Source: Burkholderia arboris (GTDB lineage Bacteria > Pseudomonadota > Gammaproteobacteria > Burkholderiales > Burkholderiaceae). Taken from it: a stretch of 64,000 nucleotides of DNA. The notes below the pieces were generated by a model, which did not search any database, was not told the DNA's origin, and was given only the letters and a program-made list of their open reading frames with translations. Positions 15,503 to 24,887 of this stretch are shown here, piece by piece (the stretch's first letter is position 1; each line of letters begins with the position of its first letter). Both the position numbers and the translations under genes were made by a program. Location: assembly GCF_902499125.1 (NCBI RefSeq), contig NZ_CABVPX010000004.1, forward strand, positions 248,001 through 312,000, written 5' to 3'.

Positions 15503-17749
15503 ATGCCTGCCCAGTTCAAGACGAGGCCTCGCGCCCTCGTGTCGGCGCTGACCTGCTCCGTTTTCCTGACGCCGCTGCTCGCTTCCGCCGCAACCGCTCC
15601 CGCTGCCGTTCCTGCCCCTGCCGCCGACCAGCCCGCGCCGGCCGCCGACGTACCGGCGACGCTGCCGACGATCGCGGTCCAGTCGTCCGCGCTGTCGGAC
15701 ATGCAGGTGAAGCGTTCGCCGTCGTACAAGTTCACCGCGCCGCTGCTCGACACGCCACGCTCGGTCACGGTGATTCCCGAGCAGCTGATCAAGGAAAAGA
15801 ACGTCACGTCGTTCGCGGACGCGCTGCGTTCGGTGCCCGGCATCACGTTCCTCGGCGGCGACGCGGCCGCGAACCCGTCGGCCGACCGTCCGGTGATCCG
15901 CGGCTTCGAATCGCGCAACTCGATCTTCGTCGACGGCATGCGCGACTCCGGGCTGCAGAACCGCGAGACGTTCGCGGTCGAGCAGATCAGCGTGATCAAG
16001 GGCCCCGACTCGGTCTACGCGGGCCGCGGCTCGGTGGGCGGCAGCATCGACATCGTCACGAAGACGCCGAAGAACGACGATTTCATCAACAGCAGCATCG
16101 GCTTCGGCACCGACGGTTACAAGCGCGCGACGGTGGACGCGAACCGCAAGATCAACGACACGACGGCCGTGCGCCTGAACGTGATGGGGCACGACGCGAA
16201 CCAGGCCGGCCGCAACGACGTGTACAACAAGCGCTGGGGCGTCGCGCCGTCGATCGTGTTCGGGCTGAACACGCCGACCACGGTCACGGTCAGCTACTAC
16301 CACATGAACTCGTACGACATGCCGGACTTCAGCGTGCCGTTCCGCGCGTCGGGCGGCACGCCGGTGCCGACCGATCGCGGGCAGTTCTTCGGGCTGAACA
16401 CGCGCGACTACCGCTACGGGCAGACCGACACCGGCGAAGTGCGCGTCGAGCACAAGATCAACGACGACTGGAAGCTGAAGAACACGACGATGTTCGGCCG
16501 CTCGACGCTCGATTACGTCGCGACGAATCCGCAGATCCTCGCGTCGAACCCGAATATGCTGAGCCTGCAGGCAAAGAGCGGCAAGTACGCGCTCAACGGC
16601 TTCTCGAACCAGACCGAAGTCACCGGCAGCGCGAGCCTGTTCGGCATGAAGCACACGATGACGGCCGGCGTCGAGTTCAGCCACGAACAGGCGCGCTACG
16701 AGGGCTATCTCGTGTCGGATTCGGCCGGCAACAACATCCGCTCGGGCGGCCCGTGCTCGGTGGCCGGCAACTGCACGCCGCTCGCCGGCGGCTGGAACCC
16801 GAACATGCCGTGGACCGGCAACATCGTGCTGAACGGCGACAAGGGCTTCCCCGGCGCGACGACGAACACGCGCACCGATACGGTGTCCGCGTACCTCTTC
16901 GACACGGTCAAGCTGTCCGAACGCTGGCAGTTCAACACGGGGCTGCGCTTCGATCGTTACGACACGACCGGCAAGCAGGCCGGCGTCGCCGACCTGTCGA
17001 ATACGTCGAACCTGTTCAGCTACCAGTTCGGCCTCGTGTTCAAGCCGGTGACCAACGTGAGCCTGTACGCGTCGTACGGCACGTCGTCGAACCCGCCGGG
17101 CTCGAACGGCGGCCTCGGCGGCGGCACCGACCAGATCACCGCGACGAACCAGGACCTCGCGCCCGAGCGCTCGCGCAACATCGAGATCGGCGCGAAGTGG
17201 GACGTGCTGCAGGACCAGCTGTCGCTGACGTCGGCCCTGTTCCAGACCGAGAAGACCAACGCGCGCGTGAGCGACGGCCTCGGTCATACGGTCAACGCGG
17301 GCAAGCAGCGCGTGCGCGGCTTCGAATTCGGCTTCGCGGGCAACCTGACGCCGAAGTGGCACGTGTTCGGCGGCTACTCGTACCTGAACGCGATCACGAC
17401 CGACGCAGGCCCCGGCAGCCCGGGCGCCTCGGGCCTGCCGATGGTGATGGTGCCGAAGCACAACTTCACGCTGTGGACGAGCTACGACGTGATGCCGAAG
17501 CTCACGCTCGGCGCGGGCGCGACGGTGATGAGCCAGACCTATGCGTCCGTGTCGGCGACGACCAGGAAGTGGACGCCCGGCTATGCCCGTTTCGACGCGG
17601 CCGCGACGTGGCGCGTGAACAAGACGATGGACGTGCAGCTGAACGTGCAGAACCTGTTCGACAAGAAATATTACGCAAGCGCGTACCCGATCTACGCAAC
17701 GTGGGCGCCGGGCCGTTCGGCGATGGTCACGCTCAACTTCTATCAGTAA
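15503..17749 (+). CDS. TonB-dependent catecholate-type siderophore receptor
   Basis: A 748-residue outer-membrane receptor. The ATG at 15503 starts a Sec signal peptide (basic MPAQFKTRPRAL, hydrophobic core, cleavage near ASAAT). A plug domain spans about residues 65-175 with LLDTPRSVTVIPEQLI and the conserved IKGPDSVYAGRGSVGGSI, and a 22-strand barrel follows, ending in the typical aromatic C-terminus (VTLNFYQ). The plug style resembles Fiu/FepA-like monocatecholate receptors. It imports ferric siderophores with TonB-ExbBD energy. No siderophore biosynthesis genes are in the window, so it may take up a foreign siderophore. Confidence 0.88.
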   Translation: MPAQFKTRPRALVSALTCSVFLTPLLASAATAPAAVPAPAADQPAPAADVPATLPTIAVQSSALSDMQVKRSPSYKFTAPLLDTPRSVTVIPEQLIKEKNVTSFADALRSVPGITFLGGDAAANPSADRPVIRGFESRNSIFVDGMRDSGLQNRETFAVEQISVIKGPDSVYAGRGSVGGSIDIVTKTPKNDDFINSSIGFGTDGYKRATVDANRKINDTTAVRLNVMGHDANQAGRNDVYNKRWGVAPSIVFGLNTPTTVTVSYYHMNSYDMPDFSVPFRASGGTPVPTDRGQFFGLNTRDYRYGQTDTGEVRVEHKINDDWKLKNTTMFGRSTLDYVATNPQILASNPNMLSLQAKSGKYALNGFSNQTEVTGSASLFGMKHTMTAGVEFSHEQARYEGYLVSDSAGNNIRSGGPCSVAGNCTPLAGGWNPNMPWTGNIVLNGDKGFPGATTNTRTDTVSAYLFDTVKLSERWQFNTGLRFDRYDTTGKQAGVADLSNTSNLFSYQFGLVFKPVTNVSLYASYGTSSNPPGSNGGLGGGTDQITATNQDLAPERSRNIEIGAKWDVLQDQLSLTSALFQTEKTNARVSDGLGHTVNAGKQRVRGFEFGFAGNLTPKWHVFGGYSYLNAITTDAGPGSPGASGLPMVMVPKHNFTLWTSYDVMPKLTLGAGATVMSQTYASVSATTRKWTPGYARFDAAATWRVNKTMDVQLNVQNLFDKKYYASAYPIYATWAPGRSAMVTLNFYQ

Positions 17750-17759
17750 CGCCGATGGC

Positions 17760-17790
17760 GGCGGGAGGGGGCGATGCGCCCTTCCCCGCC
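17760..17790. terminator. Imperfect GC hairpin between convergent genes
   Basis: Bases 17760-17773 and 17777-17790 pair at 11 of 14 positions around an ATG loop. They fill the 45-bp gap between the receptor stop and the aldehyde dehydrogenase stop, so the hairpin probably ends transcription from one or both sides. Confidence 0.4.
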
Positions 17791-17794
17791 TCGC

Positions 17795-19249
17795 TCACCA
17801 CGGCAGCGAATACGTCTTCACGTTCGTGAAGCTCTTCATCGCTTCCTGCACGCCCTCCTTGTATCCCAGCCCCGAATCCTTCACGCCGCCGAACGGCGTC
17901 ACTTCGAGCCGGTAGCCGGGCACTTCGCGCACGTTCACGCTGCCGACTTCCAGCTCGGTGATGAAGCGCGTGATGTGGTCGAAGCGGTTCGTGCACACCG
18001 ACGACGACAGCGCGTAGTCGGTGCTGTTCGACATCCGGATCGCTTCGTCGATGTCGCGAAAGCGCATGATCGGCGACACCGGGCCGAACGTCTCGTACTT
18101 CACGAGCGGCATGTCGGGCGTCACACGGTCGATCACCGTCGGCGAATACAGCGCGCCGTCGCGCACGTTGCCGACCAGCAGCCTCGCCCCGCGTGAAATC
18201 GCGTCATTCACCTGCTGCTCGCAGAACTTCGCGGCCGCCTCGTCGATCACAGTGCCCATGTCGACCGACGGATCGGATGGATTGCCGTACGACCACGCAC
18301 GCGTTTTTTCAACGACCAACTCGGTGAAGCGATCGGCCACCGACTCGTGCACGAGCATCCGCTTGATCGCCGTGCAACGCTGCCCCGAATTCTTGTACGA
18401 GCCCGACACCGCGAGCGTGCTCGCCTCGTCGAGATCGGCGTCTTCCATCACGATGATCGGATCGTTGCCGCCGAGTTCGAGCACCGCGCGCCGGTAGCCC
18501 ATCCGCGATGCGATCGACTTGCCGATCGACACGCCGCCGGTGAACGTGATGAGATCGATCGCCGGGTTCGTGATCAGCTCGTCGGCGATCTCCCTCGGGT
18601 CGCCGGTGATCACCTGCAGCATCTGCGGCGGCAATCCGGCCTCATACAGGATGTCGGCAAAGAGGTAACACGACAGCGGCACCTTCTCCGACGGCTTCAC
18701 GACGATCCGGTTGTTGGTCGCGACCGACGGCACGATCTTGTGCGCGACCTGGTTCATCGGGTGGTTGAACGGCGTGATCGCCGAAATCACGCCGAGCAGC
18801 GGATCGCGCTGCGTGTACACGCGGCGTTTCTTGCCGTGCGGCGTCAGATCGCACGAAAAGATCTGCCCGTCGTCCTTCAGCACTTCACCGGCGCCGAACG
18901 TCAGCACGTCGGCCACGCGGCCCGCTTCGTATGTCGAATCCTTGATGCACAAGCCGGCCTCGGCCGTGATCAGCGCCGCGATCTCCGCCGTGCGCGAGCG
19001 CACGATGTCGGCCGCACGGCGCAGGATCGCCGCGCGGTCGTGGCGCGTAAGCGTCGGCTGGTACGCACGCGCAACCGCAAACGCGCGGCGCACGTCGTCC
19101 AGCGTCGCCTTCGGCACGGTGCCGACCAGCGTGCCGTCGTACGGGTTGCGCACGTCGATGACTGCGTCGCGCCACACGCGCTGCCCGTCGATGCGCAACG
19201 CTTCGTGCCGCACGTCGAATGCGGGAATCGGTTTCAGGACCGTGCTCAT
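17795..19249 (-). CDS. NAD(P)-dependent aldehyde dehydrogenase, phosphonoacetaldehyde dehydrogenase (PhnY) type
   Basis: A 484-residue aldehyde dehydrogenase. The general-base Glu is at 258 (VLELGGNDP), the catalytic Cys at 292 (NSGQRCTAIK), and the fold motif NHPMNQV near 163. The overall sequence (RNPYDGTLVGTVPKATLDDV start, VREVPGYRLEVTPFGGVKDSG end) matches proteins annotated as phosphonoacetaldehyde dehydrogenase, which oxidise phosphonoacetaldehyde to phosphonoacetate. Because an Xsc sulfonate module lies nearby and no phosphonate genes do, sulfoacetaldehyde is an alternative substrate. The enzyme lies downstream of a GNAT gene and a divergent MocR regulator, which are probably part of its regulatory unit. 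Confidence 0.78.
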   Translation of the reverse strand: MSTVLKPIPAFDVRHEALRIDGQRVWRDAVIDVRNPYDGTLVGTVPKATLDDVRRAFAVARAYQPTLTRHDRAAILRRAADIVRSRTAEIAALITAEAGLCIKDSTYEAGRVADVLTFGAGEVLKDDGQIFSCDLTPHGKKRRVYTQRDPLLGVISAITPFNHPMNQVAHKIVPSVATNNRIVVKPSEKVPLSCYLFADILYEAGLPPQMLQVITGDPREIADELITNPAIDLITFTGGVSIGKSIASRMGYRRAVLELGGNDPIIVMEDADLDEASTLAVSGSYKNSGQRCTAIKRMLVHESVADRFTELVVEKTRAWSYGNPSDPSVDMGTVIDEAAAKFCEQQVNDAISRGARLLVGNVRDGALYSPTVIDRVTPDMPLVKYETFGPVSPIMRFRDIDEAIRMSNSTDYALSSSVCTNRFDHITRFITELEVGSVNVREVPGYRLEVTPFGGVKDSGLGYKEGVQEAMKSFTNVKTYSLPW

Positions 19250-19317
19250 GTCGTCTCCGTCTTGGGGGCGCGTGATCGTGGCCACGCTTTCGGTTAATGC
19301 AGTGATTGCCGCGCGGG

Positions 19318-19656
19318 CTAGCGAACCACCACCAGCCCTTCGTATTCGAGGCAGCGGCACAGCGTCGCCCATGCCGGCGTATCGGGCCATTCACGCGCGC
19401 GGGCGTCGATGCGAATCGGCCGCCCGAATTCGCGCGACACGCACGCCAGCAGCGTGTGCGCGATGCCGCTGCGCCGGTAGGCCGGTTCGACGTACAGCCG
19501 CGTGAGCGACGGCGATCGCGCGGCACCACCGCCGTCGTCGATACCGAGTTCGCCGATCGCCTCGTCGTCGCGATACGCGACCGCTGTCGCTCGCGCGTCG
19601 TCGAACACGATGCGGATCACGCGCGCGCAGCGATCCCTGAACACGACGACGTGCAT
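19318..19656 (-). CDS. Small GNAT-family N-acetyltransferase
   Basis: A 112-residue acetyltransferase. The acetyl-CoA binding motif reads LYVEPAYRRSGIAHTLL (about residues 54-70), an R-x-x-G-x-A pyrophosphate loop with the preceding V(E/D)P strand. The ATG at 19656 was chosen because a GGAGGG site lies directly before it; the longer frame adds arginine-rich residues unlike the family. The acceptor substrate is not evident. It lies 68 bp upstream of the aldehyde dehydrogenase on the same strand and is divergent from the MocR gene, with paired GTCGGCAC repeats between. Confidence 0.75.
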   Translation of the reverse strand: MHVVVFRDRCARVIRIVFDDARATAVAYRDDEAIGELGIDDGGGAARSPSLTRLYVEPAYRRSGIAHTLLACVSREFGRPIRIDARAREWPDTPAWATLCRCLEYEGLVVVR

Positions 19657-19766
19657 GGCGCCCTCCGGATGTCGATGCCGGCGAACGCGACACGCGCACG
19701 CCTCCCTGCGCCCCCGTACCGGGGAGTTATCCGGATCGTCCGGGCGCGACGAGTTGAGTATCGTCT

Positions 19767-19800
19767 TGCCACGTCGGCACGCAGTAGTGCCAGTCGGCAC
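19767..19800. promoter_or_regulatory. Duplicated TGCCA(C)GTCGGCAC element, candidate MocR operator
   Basis: The 8-mer GTCGGCAC occurs at 19773-19780 and again at 19793-19800, exactly 20 bp apart, and each copy is preceded by TGCCA, so that each unit is also a small dyad (TGCC...GGCA). The pair lies mid-way between the divergent GNAT and MocR genes. MocR/GabR proteins bind direct repeats, which suits this layout. Confidence 0.5.
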
Positions 19801-19921
19801 ATTTCATTGAGTCCACATCCGCGGCGCGACACGCGTATTCTCGCGACACCGCGCCCCTCGCGGGCCTGCGCCCCACCGCGCGCACCGCCTCGCGTTTCCC
19901 GTACCGATCACAGGAGGAAGC

Positions 19922-21448
19922 ATGCCGAGTCGTACCCCGACCGCCCTATGGGCCCAGCAGTTCCGGCGGTCGTCGGCGTCGAGCCTGCAGGACCAGATCC
20001 GGCGCATGCTGGTGGCCGCGATCCTCGACGGCCAGCTCGCGCCCGATGCCGCACTGCCGTCGAGCCGCGAACTTGCCGACCAGCTCGGCGTCGCGCGCAA
20101 CACCGTCGTGCTCGCGTACCAGATGCTCGTCGAAGAGGGCTACCTGATCTCGCGCGAACGCAGCGGGCACTTCGTGAACCCGAAGATGCTCGAGGGCGTA
20201 CCGGGCTTCGCGACTGCCAAGCCCGATGCGCAGGTTGCCGGCAACGACGACACGCCAGGCCGCCCCGCATGGGAGAAGCGCATCGCGCATCCGCCGTCGA
20301 GGCAGCGCAACATCGTGAAGCCCGCGAACTGGCAGCACTATGAGTTTCCGTTCATCTACGGGCAGTTCGACCAGTCGCTGTTCCCGACCAACGACTGGCG
20401 CGAGTGCTGCCTGAAGGCGTTGTCGGTGATGGAGATCCGCAACTGGGCGCCCGACCTGATCGAGCGCGACGACGAATCGCTGATCCAGCAGATCCGCACG
20501 CGCGTGCTACCGCGGCGCGGCGTGTTCGCGATGCCCGACGAGATCGTCGTCACGAACGGCTGCCAGCAGGCGCTGTACCTGATCGCGGACCTGCTGTGCG
20601 GCAAGCACACGACGGTCGGCTTCGAAAACCCCGGCTATCCCGACGCGCGCAACATCTTCGAGAACCGCAATGCGCGGCTGCTGCCGCTGCCCGTCGACGG
20701 CCACGGGATCGCGCCCGACACGCTCGGCGACACGCTGTCGCGCTGCGACTACGTGTACGTGACGCCGAGCCACCAGTGCCCGACCACCGCGACGATGCCG
20801 GTCGAGCGCCGCCGCGCGCTGCTCGATTGCGCGCAGCAGCATGATTTCGTGATCATCGAGGACGACTACGAGAGCGAGAACACGTTCTCCGGCACGCCGC
20901 ATCCGGCGCTGAAGAGCCTCGATACGGCCGACCGCGTGATCTACGTCGGCAGCCTGTCGAAGACGTTCGCGCCGGGCCTGCGGCTCGGCTACGTGGTCGG
21001 GCCGCGCGAGCTGATCCGCGAACTGCGCGCGCTGCGGCGGCTGATGGTGCGCCATCCGGTCGCGTACATCCAGCGCGCGTTCGCGACCTTCCTCGCGCTC
21101 GGCCATCACGACGCGCTGCTGCGCCGGCTGGCCCATGCGTACAGCGAACGCTCGCAGGCGCTGATGGCCGCGCTCGATGCGCATGTGCCGGAAGCGCGCC
21201 ATGTGCGCGTGACGGGGGGGGCTTCGTGCTGGGTCGAGGGGCCGCCGTGGCTCGACGCCACGCGTCTCGCGACCGACGCGCAGGAAGCCGGCATCCTCAT
21301 CGAGCCGGGGAACGTGTTCTTCATGGACGACGCGGGCGACGCGCGACGCTGCTTCCGGATGGGCTTCTCCGCGATTCCGCTCGAGCGGATCGAACCCGGC
21401 GTGCGGGCGCTGGCGGAATGCATGCGGTCGCAAAAGCCGGACGCCTGA
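19922..21448 (+). CDS. MocR-family regulator: GntR-type wHTH fused to aminotransferase-like domain
   Basis: A 508-residue MocR/GabR-type regulator. Residues 20-90 form the GntR winged helix (SSRELADQLGVARNTVVLAYQ), and residues 130-505 a class-I/II aminotransferase fold with the PLP-binding Lys at 347 in SLSKTFAPGLRLGY. Such proteins sense an amine or amino acid as a PLP aldimine and control the adjacent catabolic genes. The ATG at 19922 follows a near-perfect AGGAGG site. It is divergent from the GNAT/aldehyde dehydrogenase pair, which it probably regulates in the way GabR controls gabTD. TauR (taurine) is also a MocR protein, so a sulfonate amine is a possible inducer. Confidence 0.87.
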   Translation: MPSRTPTALWAQQFRRSSASSLQDQIRRMLVAAILDGQLAPDAALPSSRELADQLGVARNTVVLAYQMLVEEGYLISRERSGHFVNPKMLEGVPGFATAKPDAQVAGNDDTPGRPAWEKRIAHPPSRQRNIVKPANWQHYEFPFIYGQFDQSLFPTNDWRECCLKALSVMEIRNWAPDLIERDDESLIQQIRTRVLPRRGVFAMPDEIVVTNGCQQALYLIADLLCGKHTTVGFENPGYPDARNIFENRNARLLPLPVDGHGIAPDTLGDTLSRCDYVYVTPSHQCPTTATMPVERRRALLDCAQQHDFVIIEDDYESENTFSGTPHPALKSLDTADRVIYVGSLSKTFAPGLRLGYVVGPRELIRELRALRRLMVRHPVAYIQRAFATFLALGHHDALLRRLAHAYSERSQALMAALDAHVPEARHVRVTGGASCWVEGPPWLDATRLATDAQEAGILIEPGNVFFMDDAGDARRCFRMGFSAIPLERIEPGVRALAECMRSQKPDA

Positions 21449-21992
21449 CCGGATGCGGACAGGTATCGCGCAGCGGATCGCGCGACGTCCCTCTCTCATC
21501 GATCAGCATCACGCATCCGGCAACGATCCCGACTTTCGTTGCACTGGAAGCATGTCATCCGTGCCGCGCGCGTCGCTCCCCTGCGACGCGCGCGGATGCC
21601 CGTCGCAACGACCGATCGCGCTGCCCTGAAGTGCAACTCGCGGTGTCGCGCCCGCGGGCTGCCTTTCAAGTACCGGCCGCCCTCACGCGCGCACGCAACA
21701 CGCCTCGACTCGATCGGCACATTGCCACCCGCCTCGTCGCACGACACCGCGTTCGCCGCTCGCGCTCCGAATCCGTTTCGCTCGCCGATACCGCGCCACT
21801 ACCCGTTCATCGTTTCCATTCGTTTAGTAAATCTAATAAAAACATTACAAACCCGTTATTCGGATTGACAACGAATTCATACGAATCCTAGTGTTACGAC
21901 GCAACCAGACAGCAACAACCCACAGCGATCCCGGGATTCGATCGTCGGGATCGTCAAGGCAAAAGATGCATCTCCGACTGGAGGGGGCGATC
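21449..21992 (+). other. Intergenic region, no gene recognised
   Basis: A 544-bp gap before the GH92 gene. Its last 150 bases are AT-rich (for example TTTAGTAAATCTAATAAAAAC near 21823) and probably carry the promoter of the GH92 gene. Short open frames have no recognisable family and poor codon bias. Confidence 0.5.
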
Positions 21993-24887
21993 ATGAATCG
22001 ATTCACGACGCTTGCGGCGTTGCTGGCCGCGGCGTGCGCGTTGAGCGGATGCGGTGGCGGTGACGGCAGCGACGGAACAGCGGCGTCGATACTGGCCGCC
22101 CATCCGGCGGAATCCTCGGCCGATGCGGCCGACACGACGAATCTCGACGACAACCGCAGCCTGTCGTTGACGCAGTACGTCGATCCGCTGATCGGCACGC
22201 TCGCGAGCAATTCACCGAACCCGGTGCCGGCGGGACAGGCCGGCAGTGTCGAACCGGCCGCCGGCCTGCCGTCGGGCATGGTGCAGTGGGCGCCCGACAC
22301 CAACACCACGCCGGCGCCGAACAGCAGCCAGGAGCCGAACTCGCCCGCCGGCTACTACTACGACATCCACTCGATCCAGGGTTTCAGCCTGACGCACATG
22401 CCGGGTGCCGGTTGCAGCGGCAACAACGGCGAATTCCCGGTCATGCCGACCACCGACCCGGCGCAGCTTGCGCCAACCTTCAGTCATGCGAATGAAACGG
22501 CCAGACCGGGCTACTATTCCGTGCTGCTCGACTCGCAGATCAAGGTCGAGCTGACCGCCACCCTGCGCACCGGCTTCGGCCAGTTCGCGTACCCGGCCGG
22601 CAAACCCGCGCTGCTGGTGCTCGACGCGACCCGCACCAACACCAAGACGTCGACCACCGGCGCCATTACGCAGGTTTCCGGCAGTGCGATCTCGGGCAGC
22701 ACGGTCGGCGGCGGCTTCTGCGGCAACTCGGTGCCGGTCCCCGTCTACTTCTACGCCGCCTTCGACCAGGCCTTCACGTCGGCCGCGATCTCGCACGGCG
22801 TGGCGCAGCTCGGCTTCCGCTCCGGCCAGACGGTCAGGATGAAGATCGGCCTCTCCTACGTCAGCGTCGCCAACGCGAAAGCCAACCTCGACGCGGAAAA
22901 TCGCGGCTGGGACTTCGCGGGCGTACGCGCACAGGCCGACCGCATCTGGAACGACCGCCTCAACGGCATCCGCGTGGCGGGCGGCACGCTCGACGCGAAG
23001 AAGAAATTCTATACGGCGCTCTATCACGCGCTGTGGGCGCCCAGTACCTTCAGCGACGTGAACGGCCAGTACATCGGCTTCGACAACACCGTGCATCAGG
23101 TCGCCCAAGGCCAGCACGCGCAGTATTCGTCGTTCTCGGGCTGGGACATCTACCGCTCGCTGATCCAGCTGAAATCGATCCTCAACCCGTCCGAAACCAG
23201 CGACATGATCCAGTCGCTGATCAACGACGCGGATCAATGCGGCGCGATTCCGCACTGGGTCAACGACAACGTCGAGGACGGCGTGATGCCCGGCGACGCC
23301 GGTTCGCTGATCGTCTCGAATGCCTATGCGTTCGGCGCGCGGCGCTTCGATACGCGGTCCGCCCTGCAGCACATGGTGAAGATGGCGAACCTCCCCGGCA
23401 CGGCGTGCAACAACGTGACCACCAACGGCGGTCGCGCGAGCTACCTGCAGACCGGCTACATCACCGGCGGCGAGTGGGGGCAGGCTTCGTCCACGCTCGA
23501 ATACACGGGCAGCGATTTCGCGATCTCGCGCTTCGCGGGAGCACTCGGCGATACCGCCACGCAGCGCATGCTGCTGGGCCGCTCGGCCTACTGGCAGAAC
23601 CTGCTCGACACCGCGCTGACGCCGCCGCTGATCGCGGCGCGCCAGTCGAACGGCGCGTGGATGCCCGAGACGCCGGGCAGCGGCGACAACTATGTGGAAG
23701 GCAATGCCGAACAGTACACGTGGATGGTGCCGTACGACGGCGCCGGCCTGTTCGCACAGCTCGGCGGCAATGCGGCGGTGACGTCGCGGCTCGACCAGTT
23801 CTTCACGGTGCTCAATGCCGGCCTGAGCCTGCCCAACTTCTACATGGGCAACGAGCCGACCTTCGAGGTGCCCTGGCTCTACAACTGGGCCGCGCAGCCG
23901 TCGGGTACGCAGCGCGTGGTGCAGCAGATCCTGGGCAGCGCGTTCGGCACCGGCCCCGACGGCCTGCCGGGCAACGACGATCTCGGCGCCGTGTCGGGCT
24001 GGTATGTCTGGGGCGCGCTGGGCCTGTACCCGCAGATCCCCGGCGTGGCGGGCCTGGCGATCGGCAGTCCGCAGTTCCCGCAGATCGACGTACGGCTCGG
24101 CAACGGCCGCACGTGGCGGATTCGCGCCAAGGGCGCGCCCGCGTCCAATTATGTGCAGTCGCTGTCGATCAACGGTCGCACCCACGATGTACCGTGGGTC
24201 GCCTACGACGACATCGCGAACGGCGCGACGCTGCACTTCGCGATGGGCAGCGCGCCGTCGCAATGGGGCAGCCGGAAGCAACCGCCGTCGTTCGGCGTGC
24301 CGGTGGCGATCAACGCGGTCGACAGCTACAACAATCGTGGCTTCAGCGCGGACGGCGCGACCAATCCCGACGGCCAGGGCGCGGACTTCGACGGCAGCCT
24401 GTTCAGCTACTCGCTGAATGCGCTGGCAGCAGCAGGCGTGCAGCCCGGCAAGCCGTTCGTGGTGGCCGGCGCCAGCGTGGCGGTGGCCGGCGGGCCGCTC
24501 TCGCTCGACAATACCGTGACCGTCGGCCAGACCGTGATGCTGCCGCCGGGACCGGCCGGCACCGCCGTGGTGGTGCTCGGCTCGTCCAACAATGGCCCGA
24601 GCAGCGGCATCGCGCAGCTGAATTTCGCGGACGGTTCGAGTCAGGCCGTCACGCTGACCTTCGACGACTGGACCCTGAACGGCGGCAGCGCACACGCCAG
24701 CGCGGCGGTCGCCGTCACGATGGCTTACCGCAACTCGGGCAGCGGCCAGCAGGACAACGTCAAGACCTACATCTTCGCGCAGAAGATTCCCGTGCCGCCC
24801 GGCAAGGTGGTGACGAGCATCGTGCTGCCGCGCCAGGTGAGCGCCGGCAAGATGCACGTGTTCGGCATCGGCATGACGGCATCCTGA
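21993..24887 (+). CDS. GH92-family glycoside hydrolase (alpha-mannosidase type) lipoprotein
   Basis: A 964-residue secreted lipoprotein. The ATG at 21993 has a GGAGGGGG site and starts a lipoprotein signal ending in the lipobox LSGC. The N-terminal beta-sandwich (from YVDPLIGTLAS, about residue 50) leads to the (alpha/alpha)6 catalytic domain with family landmarks YYYDIHSIQGFSLTHMPGAG, SGWDIYRS, NYVEGNAEQYTWMVPYD, GNEPTFEVPWLYNW and GNDDLGAVSGWYVWGALG. GH92 enzymes are calcium-dependent exo-alpha-mannosidases. The last 190 residues form a separate beta domain like those on actinobacterial GH92 proteins. Codons use more ACC/GCC than the neighbours, which suggests acquisition. It would trim mannosides at the cell surface. 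Confidence 0.88.
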   Translation: MNRFTTLAALLAAACALSGCGGGDGSDGTAASILAAHPAESSADAADTTNLDDNRSLSLTQYVDPLIGTLASNSPNPVPAGQAGSVEPAAGLPSGMVQWAPDTNTTPAPNSSQEPNSPAGYYYDIHSIQGFSLTHMPGAGCSGNNGEFPVMPTTDPAQLAPTFSHANETARPGYYSVLLDSQIKVELTATLRTGFGQFAYPAGKPALLVLDATRTNTKTSTTGAITQVSGSAISGSTVGGGFCGNSVPVPVYFYAAFDQAFTSAAISHGVAQLGFRSGQTVRMKIGLSYVSVANAKANLDAENRGWDFAGVRAQADRIWNDRLNGIRVAGGTLDAKKKFYTALYHALWAPSTFSDVNGQYIGFDNTVHQVAQGQHAQYSSFSGWDIYRSLIQLKSILNPSETSDMIQSLINDADQCGAIPHWVNDNVEDGVMPGDAGSLIVSNAYAFGARRFDTRSALQHMVKMANLPGTACNNVTTNGGRASYLQTGYITGGEWGQASSTLEYTGSDFAISRFAGALGDTATQRMLLGRSAYWQNLLDTALTPPLIAARQSNGAWMPETPGSGDNYVEGNAEQYTWMVPYDGAGLFAQLGGNAAVTSRLDQFFTVLNAGLSLPNFYMGNEPTFEVPWLYNWAAQPSGTQRVVQQILGSAFGTGPDGLPGNDDLGAVSGWYVWGALGLYPQIPGVAGLAIGSPQFPQIDVRLGNGRTWRIRAKGAPASNYVQSLSINGRTHDVPWVAYDDIANGATLHFAMGSAPSQWGSRKQPPSFGVPVAINAVDSYNNRGFSADGATNPDGQGADFDGSLFSYSLNALAAAGVQPGKPFVVAGASVAVAGGPLSLDNTVTVGQTVMLPPGPAGTAVVVLGSSNNGPSSGIAQLNFADGSSQAVTLTFDDWTLNGGSAHASAAVAVTMAYRNSGSGQQDNVKTYIFAQKIPVPPGKVVTSIVLPRQVSAGKMHVFGIGMTAS

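Noticed and set aside
15421-17829. 802-codon frame overlapping the TonB receptor in another frame
   Set aside because: Extremely Arg-rich translation out of frame with a complete receptor.
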